64,000 nucleotides of DNA from G963662605 sp963667005 (GCA_963667005.1 OY762937.1:1798001-1862000); one strand, 5' to 3'. Shown: positions 1 through 9,797, numbered from the stretch's first letter. Made by a program: numbers and translations. Notes: generated by a model from the sequence alone, not told the origin.

Positions 1-311
1 ACAAAAACCGCTGGGTCATTCTCGGCGATATGAGAGAACTGGGTGAGGATAGTGCAAAATTGCATAAGTCACTCGCTGCTCCATTAATGAAAATTGACAA
101 TGTTCGTGTTTTCACCATTGGCGAGCATATGTACAATCTCTTTAAAGAGTTAAAAAAATATTATGTACCTGTATGGCACTTTACCGATAGAAAAGCATTG
201 ATTGATAACATCAACGATACTGATTTATCTCACTCGGTCATTCTGGTTAAAGGCTCACGCGGTATGAAAATGGAAGAGTTTGTTAACGTTATAAAAGAGA
301 AATACAATTAA
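1..311 (+). CDS. murF: MurF, C-terminal fragment (partial, runs off the left edge)
   Basis: UDP-N-acetylmuramoyl-tripeptide--D-alanyl-D-alanine ligase adds the D-Ala-D-Ala dipeptide to the cytoplasmic peptidoglycan precursor. Only the last ~103 residues are in the window. The frame is open from base 3 and reads WVILGDMRELG directly upstream of the first in-window ATG, a typical Mur-ligase C-terminal-domain segment, so that ATG is internal and not the start. Later text (SHSVILVKGSRGMKMEEFV) matches the MurF end, where the KGSRxxxME motif is characteristic. The stop lies 2 nt before mraY, the expected dcw order. Identity rests on the motif plus the neighbour; high confidence for MurF. Confidence 0.93.
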   Translation, partial: KNRWVILGDMRELGEDSAKLHKSLAAPLMKIDNVRVFTIGEHMYNLFKELKKYYVPVWHFTDRKALIDNINDTDLSHSVILVKGSRGMKMEEFVNVIKEKYN

Positions 312-313
312 AG

Positions 314-1423
314 ATGTTATACTATCTTTTTGAATATATACAGAAGAATTTTGCACCCCCGGGATTCGGGATGTTCAAATATATTACGTTTAGATCGGCC
401 TTGGCCGCTATTACTGCATTGGTAATTTGTTTTTACTTCGGTCCTAAAATCATTAAGCTGCTCCAGAAGATGCAGATTGGTGAAGCAAAGAAAATTGACG
501 GTCCTAAAAGCCACTGGTCAAAAGCTGGAACGCCGACGATGGGCGGAATTATTGTTCTCATATCGGTCTTTGTTCCGGTTTTGCTCTGGTGCGATATTAA
601 AAGTACCTATATCATTGTTATACTTCTGGGAGTTCTTGTTCTTGGCGGTGTTGGATTCCTGGACGATTATTTGAAAGTTATTAAAAGATATCCTAACGGC
701 TTGATTGCTCGCTATAAATTGCTTGGTCAAGTTGTGGTAGGACTCGGTGTTGGTATCGTTGTTTATTTCTCAAAGGATTTCGGCGGCTATAACACCCTGA
801 CCACAATTCCGTTTGTGAAAGAGTTCAATCTTGACTTCTCTTATCTATACATACCGGTCATTGTATTCATCGTAACAGCGACCTCAAACGCGGTGAATCT
901 GACTGACGGACTTGACGGGTTAGCTATCGGATTGGTTACCATTGCAATGCTGACCATGGCACTGTTAAGCTATTTGAGTGGTAATGCAATTTACGCCCAT
1001 TACCTGAGTATACCGTTTCTTCCGGGTTCGGGAGAACTAACGGTGTTCGTTGCCGCGATGGTCGGTGCAGGTCTCGGATTCTTGTGGTTTAATTCGTATC
1101 CGGCACAGGTATTTATGGGTGATACCGGATCACTTGCTTTAGGCGGTGCGTTCGGAATATTATCTATTCTTATAAAGAAAGAACTCTTTATCCCTATTCT
1201 GGGCGGAGTTTTCTTCATGGAAACAATTTCCGTGATTATGCAGAGAGTTTATTTCAAGTACACGAAAAAGAAATACGGTGAGGGCAGGAGAATCTTTAAG
1301 ATGGCTCCGGTACACCACCACTTCGAGCTTGCCGGGTGGCAGGAGCCGAAGATCGTCATGAGATTTTATATTATCGGGATTATACTGGCAATAATCAGTC
1401 TCGCTTCTTTCAAGATAAGGTGA
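314..1423 (+). CDS. mraY: Phospho-N-acetylmuramoyl-pentapeptide-transferase MraY
   Basis: Integral membrane enzyme that transfers phospho-MurNAc-pentapeptide to undecaprenyl phosphate, making lipid I. The 369 residues fit the family length. Visible signatures are TPTMGG (73-78), the acidic pair DD at 117-118 followed by K121, NLTDGLDG (195-202), FMGDTGS (267-273) and the HHH cluster of the APVHHHFE motif (334-336); these contribute Mg2+ and substrate binding in the family. About ten hydrophobic segments are spread over the protein. It starts 2 nt after murF and ends 3 nt before murD, so it is translated within the dcw operon. Nothing unusual. Confidence 0.98.
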   Translation: MLYYLFEYIQKNFAPPGFGMFKYITFRSALAAITALVICFYFGPKIIKLLQKMQIGEAKKIDGPKSHWSKAGTPTMGGIIVLISVFVPVLLWCDIKSTYIIVILLGVLVLGGVGFLDDYLKVIKRYPNGLIARYKLLGQVVVGLGVGIVVYFSKDFGGYNTLTTIPFVKEFNLDFSYLYIPVIVFIVTATSNAVNLTDGLDGLAIGLVTIAMLTMALLSYLSGNAIYAHYLSIPFLPGSGELTVFVAAMVGAGLGFLWFNSYPAQVFMGDTGSLALGGAFGILSILIKKELFIPILGGVFFMETISVIMQRVYFKYTKKKYGEGRRIFKMAPVHHHFELAGWQEPKIVMRFYIIGIILAIISLASFKIR

Positions 1424-1426
1424 TTT

Positions 1427-2800
1427 GTGTTAACTAAAGAATTTTTTCAATCGGTTCGGGATCGCAAGGTAACCATACTGGGCGCAGAGCGCAGCGGTAT
1501 CGGTGCAGCTAAGCTTGTGAAAAAGCTTGGCGGTATCCCGTTTGTCAGTGACTTCGCAAGCGCTGAAAAACTTCAGGAGCAAATTACCGTCCTGCAGGCC
1601 GAACAAATTGAATTTGAGACCGGCGGGCATACTGAAAAAGTATTTAACACTGACTTTATAATTATCAGTCCCGGTGTGCCATCAAACGCTCCGGTAGTAA
1701 AAGAATTGAAAAACCGCAATATTCCTATCATCAGTGAATTGGAATTTGCTGCATTGTTCTGCAAAGGTACGATCATTGCTATTACCGGCACAAACGGCAA
1801 GAGTACAACAACAACCTTGATAGACCATTTGTTGAAGACTGCCGGTTTATCTTCGGTAATGGCAGGGAATATAGGCCTTGCATTTTCAGAAGTTGTGTCG
1901 GATGTACCTGCTGACGGATTTGTTTCTCTTGAGGTTTCCAGTTTTCAATTGGATCATGTAATGTTCTTTAAGCCCCGGGCGGCAATGATTCTGAATATTA
2001 CCCCGGACCACATGAACCGTTATGAAAACAGCATGAAATTGTACGCGGAATCAAAGTATAAAATATTCAAGAACATGGATGCGTCGGATTATCTTATTCT
2101 CAATGGCGATTCCGATTGGTTTACCAGCGATAAAATTCACACACAGGCATCAATAGAATATTTCAGTCTGCAGGGACCTGTGGCTAACGGCATTTGTTTT
2201 CATGACGGCAAAATCGTTGAATATATGAACAATGAAATTACTTTCGAATGCCCGGCTTCAAAATTGCAGATTCCCGGTGAACATAATATTCAGAATATCA
2301 TGGCTGCCGTTGCATCCGTAAAACCGTTTATTAAAAATAACGACGTTATTATCAACGGTTTAGAGTCATTTAAAGGCATCGAACACCGTCTCGAACTCGT
2401 TGAAGTGATAGACGGGATTCTGTATGTCAATGATTCCAAGGCTACAAACGTTGATTCAGTTTGGTATGCATTAAAAAGCTACGATACACCGATTTATTTG
2501 ATACTCGGCGGCAAAGACAAAGGAAATGATTACGGGCAGATTAAGCCGCTGGTACTTGAAAAGGTAAAAAAGATTTATGCTATCGGTGAATCTGCTGAAA
2601 AAGTTTTTAAGTTCTTCCATAATGATGTGAAAGTTGAAATTAAGCAATCAATGGAAGAATGCATTTTTGCCGCAAGTAAAGAAGCCCGGCAGGGTGAAAT
2701 TGTGCTACTGTCACCGGCATGTGCAAGTTTTGATATGTATGATAATTTTGAGCACCGCGGACAGGTGTTCAAGGAAGCTGTAAGGAAATTACTGCAATGA
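1427..2800 (+). CDS. murD: UDP-N-acetylmuramoylalanine--D-glutamate ligase MurD
   Basis: Cytoplasmic ATP-dependent ligase adding D-glutamate to UDP-MurNAc-L-Ala. The ATP-binding loop GTNGKSTTT sits at residues 121-129; downstream are the central-domain segment LEVSSFQLD, the LNITPDHMNRY segment and the C-terminal-domain segment NDSKATNVDSV, all typical of MurD. 457 residues is normal. The start codon is GTG, 3 nt after the mraY stop; no better ATG exists before the conserved N-terminal Rossmann segment. The stop overlaps the ftsW start by 4 nt (ATGA), suggesting translational coupling. Confidence 0.97.
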   Translation: MLTKEFFQSVRDRKVTILGAERSGIGAAKLVKKLGGIPFVSDFASAEKLQEQITVLQAEQIEFETGGHTEKVFNTDFIIISPGVPSNAPVVKELKNRNIPIISELEFAALFCKGTIIAITGTNGKSTTTTLIDHLLKTAGLSSVMAGNIGLAFSEVVSDVPADGFVSLEVSSFQLDHVMFFKPRAAMILNITPDHMNRYENSMKLYAESKYKIFKNMDASDYLILNGDSDWFTSDKIHTQASIEYFSLQGPVANGICFHDGKIVEYMNNEITFECPASKLQIPGEHNIQNIMAAVASVKPFIKNNDVIINGLESFKGIEHRLELVEVIDGILYVNDSKATNVDSVWYALKSYDTPIYLILGGKDKGNDYGQIKPLVLEKVKKIYAIGESAEKVFKFFHNDVKVEIKQSMEECIFAASKEARQGEIVLLSPACASFDMYDNFEHRGQVFKEAVRKLLQ

Positions 2801-3894
2801 AAAAGTACTCATTTGCACTGTTTTTCTTCGCCGCTGTTACCATGGCATTCGGATTAGTTATTCTTCTGAGTGCGAGCAGCATTTATTCAGTGCAAATCCG
2901 TTCTAATATGTTTGCTATCTTTTTCGGTCAGTTCGTCAAAGCAATTGGCGGACTCTTCCTGATGATCATCTTTGCTTCTATTCCGTATCATCACTACAAG
3001 GATTTTAGCAAAATTGCGATGATGTTGATAATTGTCATACTGGTTTTAACGATTACGGTTATGCCGCCGATCGCTAATGTAAGAAGATGGTTCAAATTAG
3101 GACCGATTCTCTTCCAACCGGCTGAAATTGCAAAGTTGATCCTGGTCATTCACCTTGCTAAGCTTCTGGAAGATAAGAGCGAGTGGCTCCACGATTTCCA
3201 GGAAGGTTTGCGGTATCCGTTGTTCTGGATTTTTGTTACAACGGTGCTGGTCGTTGCTCAGAAAAGCGTCAGTAACTCGGTAATTATTCTTTCAACTTCG
3301 CTCATTATGCTTTTTGTGGCGGGAGCGAACTGGAAGCACTTATTAGGAGGCATTTTAGCCACTGGTGTTCCGGTGCTTAGTTTCATGATGATGTTTAAGC
3401 ACTCCAGAGCCAGAATTTTTGCTTTCTTTGGAGACGGCAGTCTTCAGCTGCGCCAGGCACTAATCAGTCTAGGCAGCGGCGGAATTTTCGGACTCGGTTT
3501 TGGCAACAGCAAGCAAAGAAATTTGCATTTACCGGAAGCCTATGGTGATTTTATCTTCTCCATTGTAGGTGAAGAGACAGGTCTGGTTGGGACATTGTTA
3601 ACAATTTTGCTTTTTGTCGGAATATTTGTTATCGGTATGATCATCGCAAAGAACGCGAAAGACAAATTCGGACAGCTGCTCGGATTCGGCATCGCGGTTT
3701 CATTCTTGCTCCATGCGATAATTCACGTATGTGTATCAACCGGGCTGATGCCGACAACCGGTATACCGCTTCCATTGTACAGTTACGGTGGAACATCATT
3801 GCTCGTAATATGCGCGTCTTTAGGGATACTTATGAATATAGGTTTTTCCAATGAAAAGGTGACTGAAAACAAAGCGGAATTGAAGACAGCATGA
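2797..3894 (+). CDS. ftsW: Septal peptidoglycan glycosyltransferase FtsW (SEDS family)
   Basis: Polytopic SEDS-family polymerase that extends glycan strands from lipid II at the division septum. The 365 residues carry about ten hydrophobic segments. The region QPAEIAKL (about 106-113) and the C-terminal PLPLYSYGGTSLL segment (about 326-338) are standard SEDS landmarks. RodA is the alternative, but the position between murD and murG argues for FtsW. It overlaps murD by 4 nt and murG by 4 nt (ATGA in both cases). Confidence 0.95.
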   Translation: MKKYSFALFFFAAVTMAFGLVILLSASSIYSVQIRSNMFAIFFGQFVKAIGGLFLMIIFASIPYHHYKDFSKIAMMLIIVILVLTITVMPPIANVRRWFKLGPILFQPAEIAKLILVIHLAKLLEDKSEWLHDFQEGLRYPLFWIFVTTVLVVAQKSVSNSVIILSTSLIMLFVAGANWKHLLGGILATGVPVLSFMMMFKHSRARIFAFFGDGSLQLRQALISLGSGGIFGLGFGNSKQRNLHLPEAYGDFIFSIVGEETGLVGTLLTILLFVGIFVIGMIIAKNAKDKFGQLLGFGIAVSFLLHAIIHVCVSTGLMPTTGIPLPLYSYGGTSLLVICASLGILMNIGFSNEKVTENKAELKTA

Positions 3895-4985
3895 CGCAAG
3901 AAGCAAAAATAAACTTTTTATTTGCCGGCGGCGGAACCGGTGGGCATTTGTTCCCGGCTCTCGCGGTTGCTGAACAGCTTATGAAAGTAGTGCCGAATGC
4001 AAGTATAACCTTCGTCGGCCGGAAAGATAAACTTGAAGCTCGTATTGTTCCGCAAAGCGGTTATGCGTTCAAGCCGATTATTGTAGAAGGATTTTACCGG
4101 AATAACGCGTTCAAGAATCTGGCTGTACTTGCAAAACTTATTATTGGTACGTTACAGTCGTTAGCTCTTTGTATGAAATTGAAACCTGCTGCTCTTGTCG
4201 CAACAGGAGGATATATTTCCGGACCGGCGGCTGTTGCAGCAAGGATAATGGGAGCAAAGATTGTTTTAATCGAGCCGAACAGCTATCCCGGTGTGACAAC
4301 AAGGTTATTGGAAAAACAGGCAGATGAAATTTACCTGGCATTTGAAGACTCAAAGAAATATTTGAGGAATAAGGATAAATTATTCATTACCGGTAATCCG
4401 GTGCGTTCTTCGCTGAAAATTTCTGATAAGGTTGATGCATGCAAGCATTTTAACTTGAATTCGGATCTTCCGGTGCTCTTAGTGATGGGTGGAAGCCTCG
4501 GAGCAAAAGCTTTTAACGGTTTTATCGCGGAGCATGTTGAGGATTTTAAGAACAATAAAATTCAGGTTATATGGCAGACTGGCAAGAACGGATATGATGA
4601 ATATAAAAAATATTCTTCGCCGCTGGTATATGTAACCGAATTCATTGATGAGATGGAGATGGCGTTTTCAGCTGCTGATCTGCTGATGAGCAGGGCAGGC
4701 GCAACCATCGTTGCAGAGATTGCTTCATTGGGTATGGCCTCTATATTGATTCCATCTCCAAACGTTGCAGAGAATCATCAGTACTATAATGCAAAAGCTT
4801 TGGCAGACGCTCAAGCGGCATTATTGATACAGGAAAAAGAGATGAAAGTAAAATTGTATGAAGCAATTTTATCAATCATAGCGGACAAAGAGCAATTACA
4901 AAAATTTTCGGCAAATGTAAAAAGTTTATCAAATGTAAAATCTTCTGAGATTATTGCCGAAAGAGTTATTAAATTAACTATTTGA
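3891..4985 (+). CDS. murG: MurG, lipid I N-acetylglucosaminyltransferase
   Basis: Peripheral inner-membrane GT28 glycosyltransferase converting lipid I to lipid II. The N-terminal glycine-rich loop GGGTGGHL is at 13-20; the ATGGYISGP segment (about 103-111), the GGSLGA loop starting the second Rossmann domain (about 197-202), and the nucleotide-sugar segment MSRAGATIVAEI (about 262-273) are all present. 364 residues, normal length. Coupled to ftsW by a 4-nt overlap; 29 nt separate it from murC. Confidence 0.97.
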   Translation: MTQEAKINFLFAGGGTGGHLFPALAVAEQLMKVVPNASITFVGRKDKLEARIVPQSGYAFKPIIVEGFYRNNAFKNLAVLAKLIIGTLQSLALCMKLKPAALVATGGYISGPAAVAARIMGAKIVLIEPNSYPGVTTRLLEKQADEIYLAFEDSKKYLRNKDKLFITGNPVRSSLKISDKVDACKHFNLNSDLPVLLVMGGSLGAKAFNGFIAEHVEDFKNNKIQVIWQTGKNGYDEYKKYSSPLVYVTEFIDEMEMAFSAADLLMSRAGATIVAEIASLGMASILIPSPNVAENHQYYNAKALADAQAALLIQEKEMKVKLYEAILSIIADKEQLQKFSANVKSLSNVKSSEIIAERVIKLTI

Positions 4986-5014
4986 TATTAAAATTTTCGT
5001 AAACTAGAAATACC

Positions 5015-6406
5015 ATGTTCAAGACAATCAAAAATATTTACTTCACCGGAATAGGCGGCATCGGAATGAGCGGCATCGCTGAGATTTTACATAATCAAGG
5101 CTTCGTTGTCAGCGGCTCAGACAGAGCTCTTTCCGATGTAACGAAACATCTCAGCAGTCTTGGCATTACTGTATACGAAGGTCACGCAGCAGAACATGTA
5201 ACAGATGCCGATGTGCTTGTGTACTCATCAGCAGTATCGGTTGACAATCCGGAAGTACAAGCAGCATTCGAGAAGAAAATTCCTGTTATCAAACGCGCGG
5301 AAATGCTCGCTGAATGCATGAGAATGAAATACGGTATCGGCATTGCCGGTACACACGGCAAAACAACAACTACCTCTATGGTCGGACTTGTTTTGACTGA
5401 AGGCGGTATTGACCCCACGATCATCGTCGGCGGGAAGTTGAGCGGGCTCGGCGGAACAAATGCACGTCTCGGTGACGGTGAATTCATTGTTGTTGAAGCA
5501 GATGAATTTGACAGAACATTTTTAAAGCTTACTCCGACTATTGCAGCTATTACAACTTTGGAAAAAGAACATCTGGATACCTACAAGGATTTGGATGATA
5601 TTAAAACCTGCTTCATTGAGTTTGCAAACAAAGTTCCGTTCTACGGTTTTGTTACAGTGTGCATGGATGAACCTGCATTACAGGATATTATTCCGTTCAT
5701 CAACAAGAAAACCATTACATATGGTACGACATCTCAGGCAGATGTAAGAGCTATTGATATTAAATATGACCAGTTCTCTAGTTCTTATACGGTAAAATAT
5801 ATGGGTGAAGTTCTCGGTGATATTAAACTGAGAATTCCCGGACTGCATAATATTAAGAATTCTTTGGTCGCCGTTACTATCGGTATGGAACTGGGCGTGG
5901 ATTTTAAAGTTATTAAAGCCTCTCTTGAAAAATTCGGTGGCGTATATCGCAGATTTGAAGTGAAATACAATGAGGACGTTCTGGTCGTTGATGATTATGC
6001 TCATCATCCGACAGAGACAAGTGCGACTTTGGCAGGCATCCGTTCCGGTTGGGATAGAAGATTGATTGCCGTATTTCAGCCGCACTTATACTCAAGAACA
6101 AAAGATTTTCACGAGGAATTCGGCAGATCATTTTTGAATTCAGACGTTTTCATTTGCACGGATGTATATCCGGCACGTGAACTCCCGATTGAAGGAATAA
6201 ACGGCGAGCTGATTGCAAAAGATGCTAAGAAATTCGGACATAAGAACGTCGTGTACGTTCAGGATAAAAATGAATTACCTGCAGTTCTGAATTCAATTGT
6301 GAAGGATGGCGACATCGTGGTTACGATGGGAGCCGGTGATGTCTGGAAATTCGGTGAGAAGTTCGTTGACATGTTGAAGTCAAAGAAAAGCGGATCCAAT
6401 GCCTGA
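5015..6406 (+). CDS. murC: UDP-N-acetylmuramate--L-alanine ligase MurC
   Basis: Cytoplasmic ligase that attaches the first amino acid, L-alanine, to UDP-MurNAc. The N-terminal Rossmann segment FTGIGGIGMSGIAEIL (10-25) and the ATP loop AGTHGKTTTT (111-120) are both MurC-specific forms (His in the P-loop). VVEADEFDRTF and VDDYAHHPTE further on are the central and C-terminal domain signatures. 463 residues. No murB or ddl gene follows, unlike many dcw clusters. The 3' end overlaps ftsQ by 8 nt. Confidence 0.97.
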   Translation: MFKTIKNIYFTGIGGIGMSGIAEILHNQGFVVSGSDRALSDVTKHLSSLGITVYEGHAAEHVTDADVLVYSSAVSVDNPEVQAAFEKKIPVIKRAEMLAECMRMKYGIGIAGTHGKTTTTSMVGLVLTEGGIDPTIIVGGKLSGLGGTNARLGDGEFIVVEADEFDRTFLKLTPTIAAITTLEKEHLDTYKDLDDIKTCFIEFANKVPFYGFVTVCMDEPALQDIIPFINKKTITYGTTSQADVRAIDIKYDQFSSSYTVKYMGEVLGDIKLRIPGLHNIKNSLVAVTIGMELGVDFKVIKASLEKFGGVYRRFEVKYNEDVLVVDDYAHHPTETSATLAGIRSGWDRRLIAVFQPHLYSRTKDFHEEFGRSFLNSDVFICTDVYPARELPIEGINGELIAKDAKKFGHKNVVYVQDKNELPAVLNSIVKDGDIVVTMGAGDVWKFGEKFVDMLKSKKSGSNA

Positions 6407-7151
6407 AATGCATAAAGTATTTCTTGGTCTGTTGGTTGTCGCTCTTGTAGCGGTCGTCCTTGTTGCAAGCAGGGAGGACAAGTCCAAGGTGATTCACCAC
6501 ATCGACATGAAAGGAAATGCTTTACTGAGTGCGGATGACTATTTGCTATTTGCGGGTCTCCAAAACGATAAACCGCTGCCGGGAATTTCAGCAGGTGATG
6601 TCCGTGCAAGACTGCTGAAACATCCGTACGTAAAGGACGCTATTGTTTATTTCAGTGCGGCTCAAAAACTTCAGATTGAAGTATCTGAAAAGTTGATGAA
6701 GGCGAGAGTCTTCGCGCAGAACGGCGAGTATTTTGTTACTTCGAATCTGGAAATGATTAAATCTTTGAAAAATACTTCTCCGTCGGCAACCGATATACCG
6801 GTACTTAGCGGAATTGATTATAATGAACAGAATGGTTTACCGCGTGAAGTTGAGCAAAAGCTTAGCGAGTCGGTTGAATTAATTAATGCAACACTGCCGG
6901 ATTCGGCAGTTTATGAGAAGAATCTTTCTGAAATTTCATTTTCGGAACAAGATAAAGTGAAAGTTACTTTATCAAACATTACACCGAAAATTTATTTAAC
7001 GGATAATAACATTACACAGCAGGTACATTACATAACAACCCTGCTGAAAGAAAAAGAAACATACGCGCAAGTGTTAGCTCATGCAGATTATGTTGATGTA
7101 CGCTTTGAGAAAAAAATATTTGTCGGATATTCTTCTCAGATAGGAATATAA
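6399..7151 (+). CDS. ftsQ: Cell division protein FtsQ/DivIB-like
   Basis: Single-pass inner-membrane protein of the divisome core, with a short cytoplasmic start, one membrane segment (about 6-23) and a periplasmic POTRA-type domain. The segment IHHIDMKGNALLSADDYLLFAGL (first part about 32-54) resembles the POTRA opening of FtsQ, followed by a KHPYVKDAIVYF-like strand. 250 residues is in range. Sequence conservation in FtsQ is low, so the name leans on position between murC and ftsA plus topology. Overlaps murC by 8 nt and lies 8 nt before ftsA. Confidence 0.88.
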   Translation: MPEMHKVFLGLLVVALVAVVLVASREDKSKVIHHIDMKGNALLSADDYLLFAGLQNDKPLPGISAGDVRARLLKHPYVKDAIVYFSAAQKLQIEVSEKLMKARVFAQNGEYFVTSNLEMIKSLKNTSPSATDIPVLSGIDYNEQNGLPREVEQKLSESVELINATLPDSAVYEKNLSEISFSEQDKVKVTLSNITPKIYLTDNNITQQVHYITTLLKEKETYAQVLAHADYVDVRFEKKIFVGYSSQIGI

Positions 7152-7159
7152 AGAGTCAT

Positions 7160-8449
7160 ATGAATAGATCAAATATAATTACCGGACTTGACCTTGGAAC
7201 AACAAAGATTTGTGTTGTTGTTGCTGAAGTGCTTGGGTCAAATTCGTTCAAAATTCTCGGCTATGGCGTAGCAAAGTCGGAAGGTCTGCATAAAGGTATT
7301 GTCGCGAATATCACGAAAACGTCGGAGGCAATCAGAGAAGCTGTAAAAATTGCTTCAAACCGTGCCGGCGTTGAAATTGATACCGTGAATGTAGGCGTTG
7401 CCGGAGAGCATATTTCCTCAATGCGTCATAGAAATTTCGTAACGATAACGAACGAAGAACACGAGATTACAAAAAATGATTTGGAGCGCCTTGACGCTGA
7501 CGTCAGGACCATTAGAATACCGAGTGATATGCAAATTCTGCATGTAATTCCGGAAGAATTCATCGTGGATTTTACCGGCGGTGTTGTTGACCCTGTCGGA
7601 ATGTTCGCGACAAAGCTGGAAGCAACGAATCACGTGGTGCTGGCATCCGTTCCTGCGATGAATAACATTAGAAAATCCATTGAACGGGCTGAATTAAACG
7701 TCGGTTCATTCATTTTGCAGCCGCTTGCTTCAGCCGCGTCAATCCTTGATGATAACGAAAAGGATTTAGGCGTGTTGATGATTGACATCGGCGGCGGAAC
7801 GACCGATTTGGCAATTATACATCACAAGGCAATCGTTCATTCAAAAGTTTTCGGCATTGCCGGTAATCAGGTTACAAATGACATCCGTGAGATGCTTGGT
7901 GTAACGACTGAAGAAGCTGAATACCTCAAAAAAGAATTCGGATATGCACTTGAAAGTGCAATTATTAAAGATGAAGAGATTATTATCAAAGGCGTCGGTG
8001 CATGGGGTAACTCAAGAACATCAGTCAGCCTTTTGACACAGATTATCAATGCGAGAATGAAAGAATTATTCAACCTGATTGATAACGAAATCCGGAGTTC
8101 GGGCCTAAAGAATAAAATACGGGCAGGTATCATTTTGACAGGCGGCGGTTCCTTGCTGCGCGGTACATGTGAACTCGCTCATGAAATATTCGGTATGCCG
8201 GCTCGAATCGGAATCCCGATGGATATGTTCACCGGTTCAATGAATGAGATTGAAAAACCCGAGTATGCGACAGCTGTAGGATTGCTGCGCGGAGTACCGG
8301 GACAGGTTATCCAAAGAATTGAAGAACCTGCTGATAAGTCGCAGAAGAAGAAGAAGCAAAAAGAAGTCAAAAAGAAGACCGATAAAGGTAAAAAATCTTT
8401 CGCCGGTCAGTTCTGGTCAAACATCAGAATGTTTTTTAGAGATTTATAA
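7160..8449 (+). CDS. ftsA: Cell division protein FtsA
   Basis: Actin-fold ATPase that tethers FtsZ filaments to the membrane and recruits late division proteins. The phosphate-1 loop LDLGTTKICVV is at 10-20, the phosphate-2 segment IDIGGGTTDLAI near 209-220, and the adenosine-type motif GIILTGGGSLL near 322-332. After a strongly lysine-rich linker (about 390-410) the protein ends in an amphipathic stretch (GQFWSNIRMFFRDL), the expected membrane-targeting helix. 429 residues. Spaced 25 nt from the ftsZ start. Confidence 0.97.
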   Translation: MNRSNIITGLDLGTTKICVVVAEVLGSNSFKILGYGVAKSEGLHKGIVANITKTSEAIREAVKIASNRAGVEIDTVNVGVAGEHISSMRHRNFVTITNEEHEITKNDLERLDADVRTIRIPSDMQILHVIPEEFIVDFTGGVVDPVGMFATKLEATNHVVLASVPAMNNIRKSIERAELNVGSFILQPLASAASILDDNEKDLGVLMIDIGGGTTDLAIIHHKAIVHSKVFGIAGNQVTNDIREMLGVTTEEAEYLKKEFGYALESAIIKDEEIIIKGVGAWGNSRTSVSLLTQIINARMKELFNLIDNEIRSSGLKNKIRAGIILTGGGSLLRGTCELAHEIFGMPARIGIPMDMFTGSMNEIEKPEYATAVGLLRGVPGQVIQRIEEPADKSQKKKKQKEVKKKTDKGKKSFAGQFWSNIRMFFRDL

Positions 8450-8474
8450 TATCAATTTAGTTAGAGAGGAACAA

Positions 8475-9797
8475 ATGAGTCAGTTCGCAACTATTGATCG
8501 TTCAGGTAAAAGTAATGCATTATTAAAAATCGTCGGTGTTGGCGGTGGTGGATGCAACGCGTTGGAGTCAATGATCCGCAGAGGATTGAGCAACGTGGAA
8601 TTCGTGGCAGTCAATACAGATGCCCAGGCACTTGAAAAAAATAGCGCGCATCATAAAATTCAGGTAGGCACCAAAATTACCAAAGGTCTTGGCGCCGGAG
8701 CCGATCCTAACGTAGGAAAAAAAGCAATCGAGGAAGACACGGAGAAAATCGTTGATATTCTTCGCGGCAGCGATATGGTTTTCCTTACAGCAGGTATGGG
8801 CGGCGGTACCGGTACCGGAGGATTACCTGTTGTTGCCTCAATAGCTAAAAGTCTTGATATTTTGACTGTTGCTATCGTAACCAAACCATTCCGTTGGGAA
8901 GGTAAACTTCGCATGATGAATGCCGAAAAAGGTATTCAGGAATTGAAACATTATGTCGATAGTTTGATTGTCATCCCTAACGAGCGGTTGATTTCCATCA
9001 TTGATAGAAATTTCAATTTCTTCCAGGCACTTGATAAAGCCAACGAAGTTCTGTATGAAGCAACCAGAGGTATTGCCGACATTATCAACGTCGAAGGCCT
9101 TATCAATGTTGACTTTGCCGACGTCCGTTCGGTCATGCAGGGCAGCGGTGTTGCTCTTATGGGCTGCGGTATTTCATCCGGCGAAAACAGAGCCGTTGAT
9201 GCTGCACAGAAGGCAATATCAAGTCCGTTCCTTGAAGGAATGAATATTAAAGGTGCTAAGAGCGTTCTTCTGAATGTTACCGGTTCAAGCAACCTGACCA
9301 TGCAGGAAATCAATGAAGGTAACCAGATCATCTTTGACGCTGCCGGTGAAGAAGCAAATGTTATCTTCGGCTGTGTACGCAAAGAAGAGATGAATGATTA
9401 TGTAACTTATACCGTTATTGCTACGGGTTTTGACGAAAAGAAAGCGTCAGGTACAAAAACTACCACAACGACTATTAAACAACCCCGTCAGGATCAGCAG
9501 GATAAAGGGCAACCGACACTTTTTAAGAGCGCTGCTCCGAGATTGAAATTCACGAACATGGAACTATCGGAAGCAGAAAAAGATGATTTGGATGTTCCGG
9601 CCGTTATCAGAGTCAAATCTCCGAAAATTGAAATTCCGGAGACCAATGAGCCTGAAGTTACCGAACAGGCGGCAGGATTCACATTCGAACCGTTCAAATC
9701 TATTCCTCTTGATGAATTGACAAACGAAGAGATCAAGAAAAAGGAAAAAGAATTGGACGACGACAGTTCCGCGTTCTTAAGAATGATGATGGACTAA
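8475..9797 (+). CDS. ftsZ: Cell division GTPase FtsZ, with an extended C-terminal tail
   Basis: Tubulin-like GTPase that forms the Z ring. I place the start at the ATG at 8475 because a strong ribosome site (AGAGAGGA) precedes it and the protein then begins MSQFATIDRS; the frame is open further upstream but that part is a shadow of the lysine-rich ftsA end. The tubulin signature GGGTGTG is at 109-115, NFNFFQALDKAN (179-190) is the T7/H7 region. The tail is odd: a sequence like the usual conserved C-terminal peptide, DDLDVPAVIR, occurs at 370-379, followed by 61 more acidic residues ending SSAFLRMMMD at 431-440. 440 residues. Last gene of the dcw operon. Confidence 0.97.
   Translation: MSQFATIDRSGKSNALLKIVGVGGGGCNALESMIRRGLSNVEFVAVNTDAQALEKNSAHHKIQVGTKITKGLGAGADPNVGKKAIEEDTEKIVDILRGSDMVFLTAGMGGGTGTGGLPVVASIAKSLDILTVAIVTKPFRWEGKLRMMNAEKGIQELKHYVDSLIVIPNERLISIIDRNFNFFQALDKANEVLYEATRGIADIINVEGLINVDFADVRSVMQGSGVALMGCGISSGENRAVDAAQKAISSPFLEGMNIKGAKSVLLNVTGSSNLTMQEINEGNQIIFDAAGEEANVIFGCVRKEEMNDYVTYTVIATGFDEKKASGTKTTTTTIKQPRQDQQDKGQPTLFKSAAPRLKFTNMELSEAEKDDLDVPAVIRVKSPKIEIPETNEPEVTEQAAGFTFEPFKSIPLDELTNEEIKKKEKELDDDSSAFLRMMMD

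Noticed and set aside
5678..6085. 135-codon frame antisense to murC
   Set aside because: It has no recognisable motif and lies wholly within murC, which has strong signatures.
8319..8474. N-terminal extension of FtsZ by 52 residues
   Set aside because: It overlaps the lysine-rich ftsA end in another frame, reads as low-complexity Arg/Lys, and a strong ribosome site precedes the ATG at 8475.
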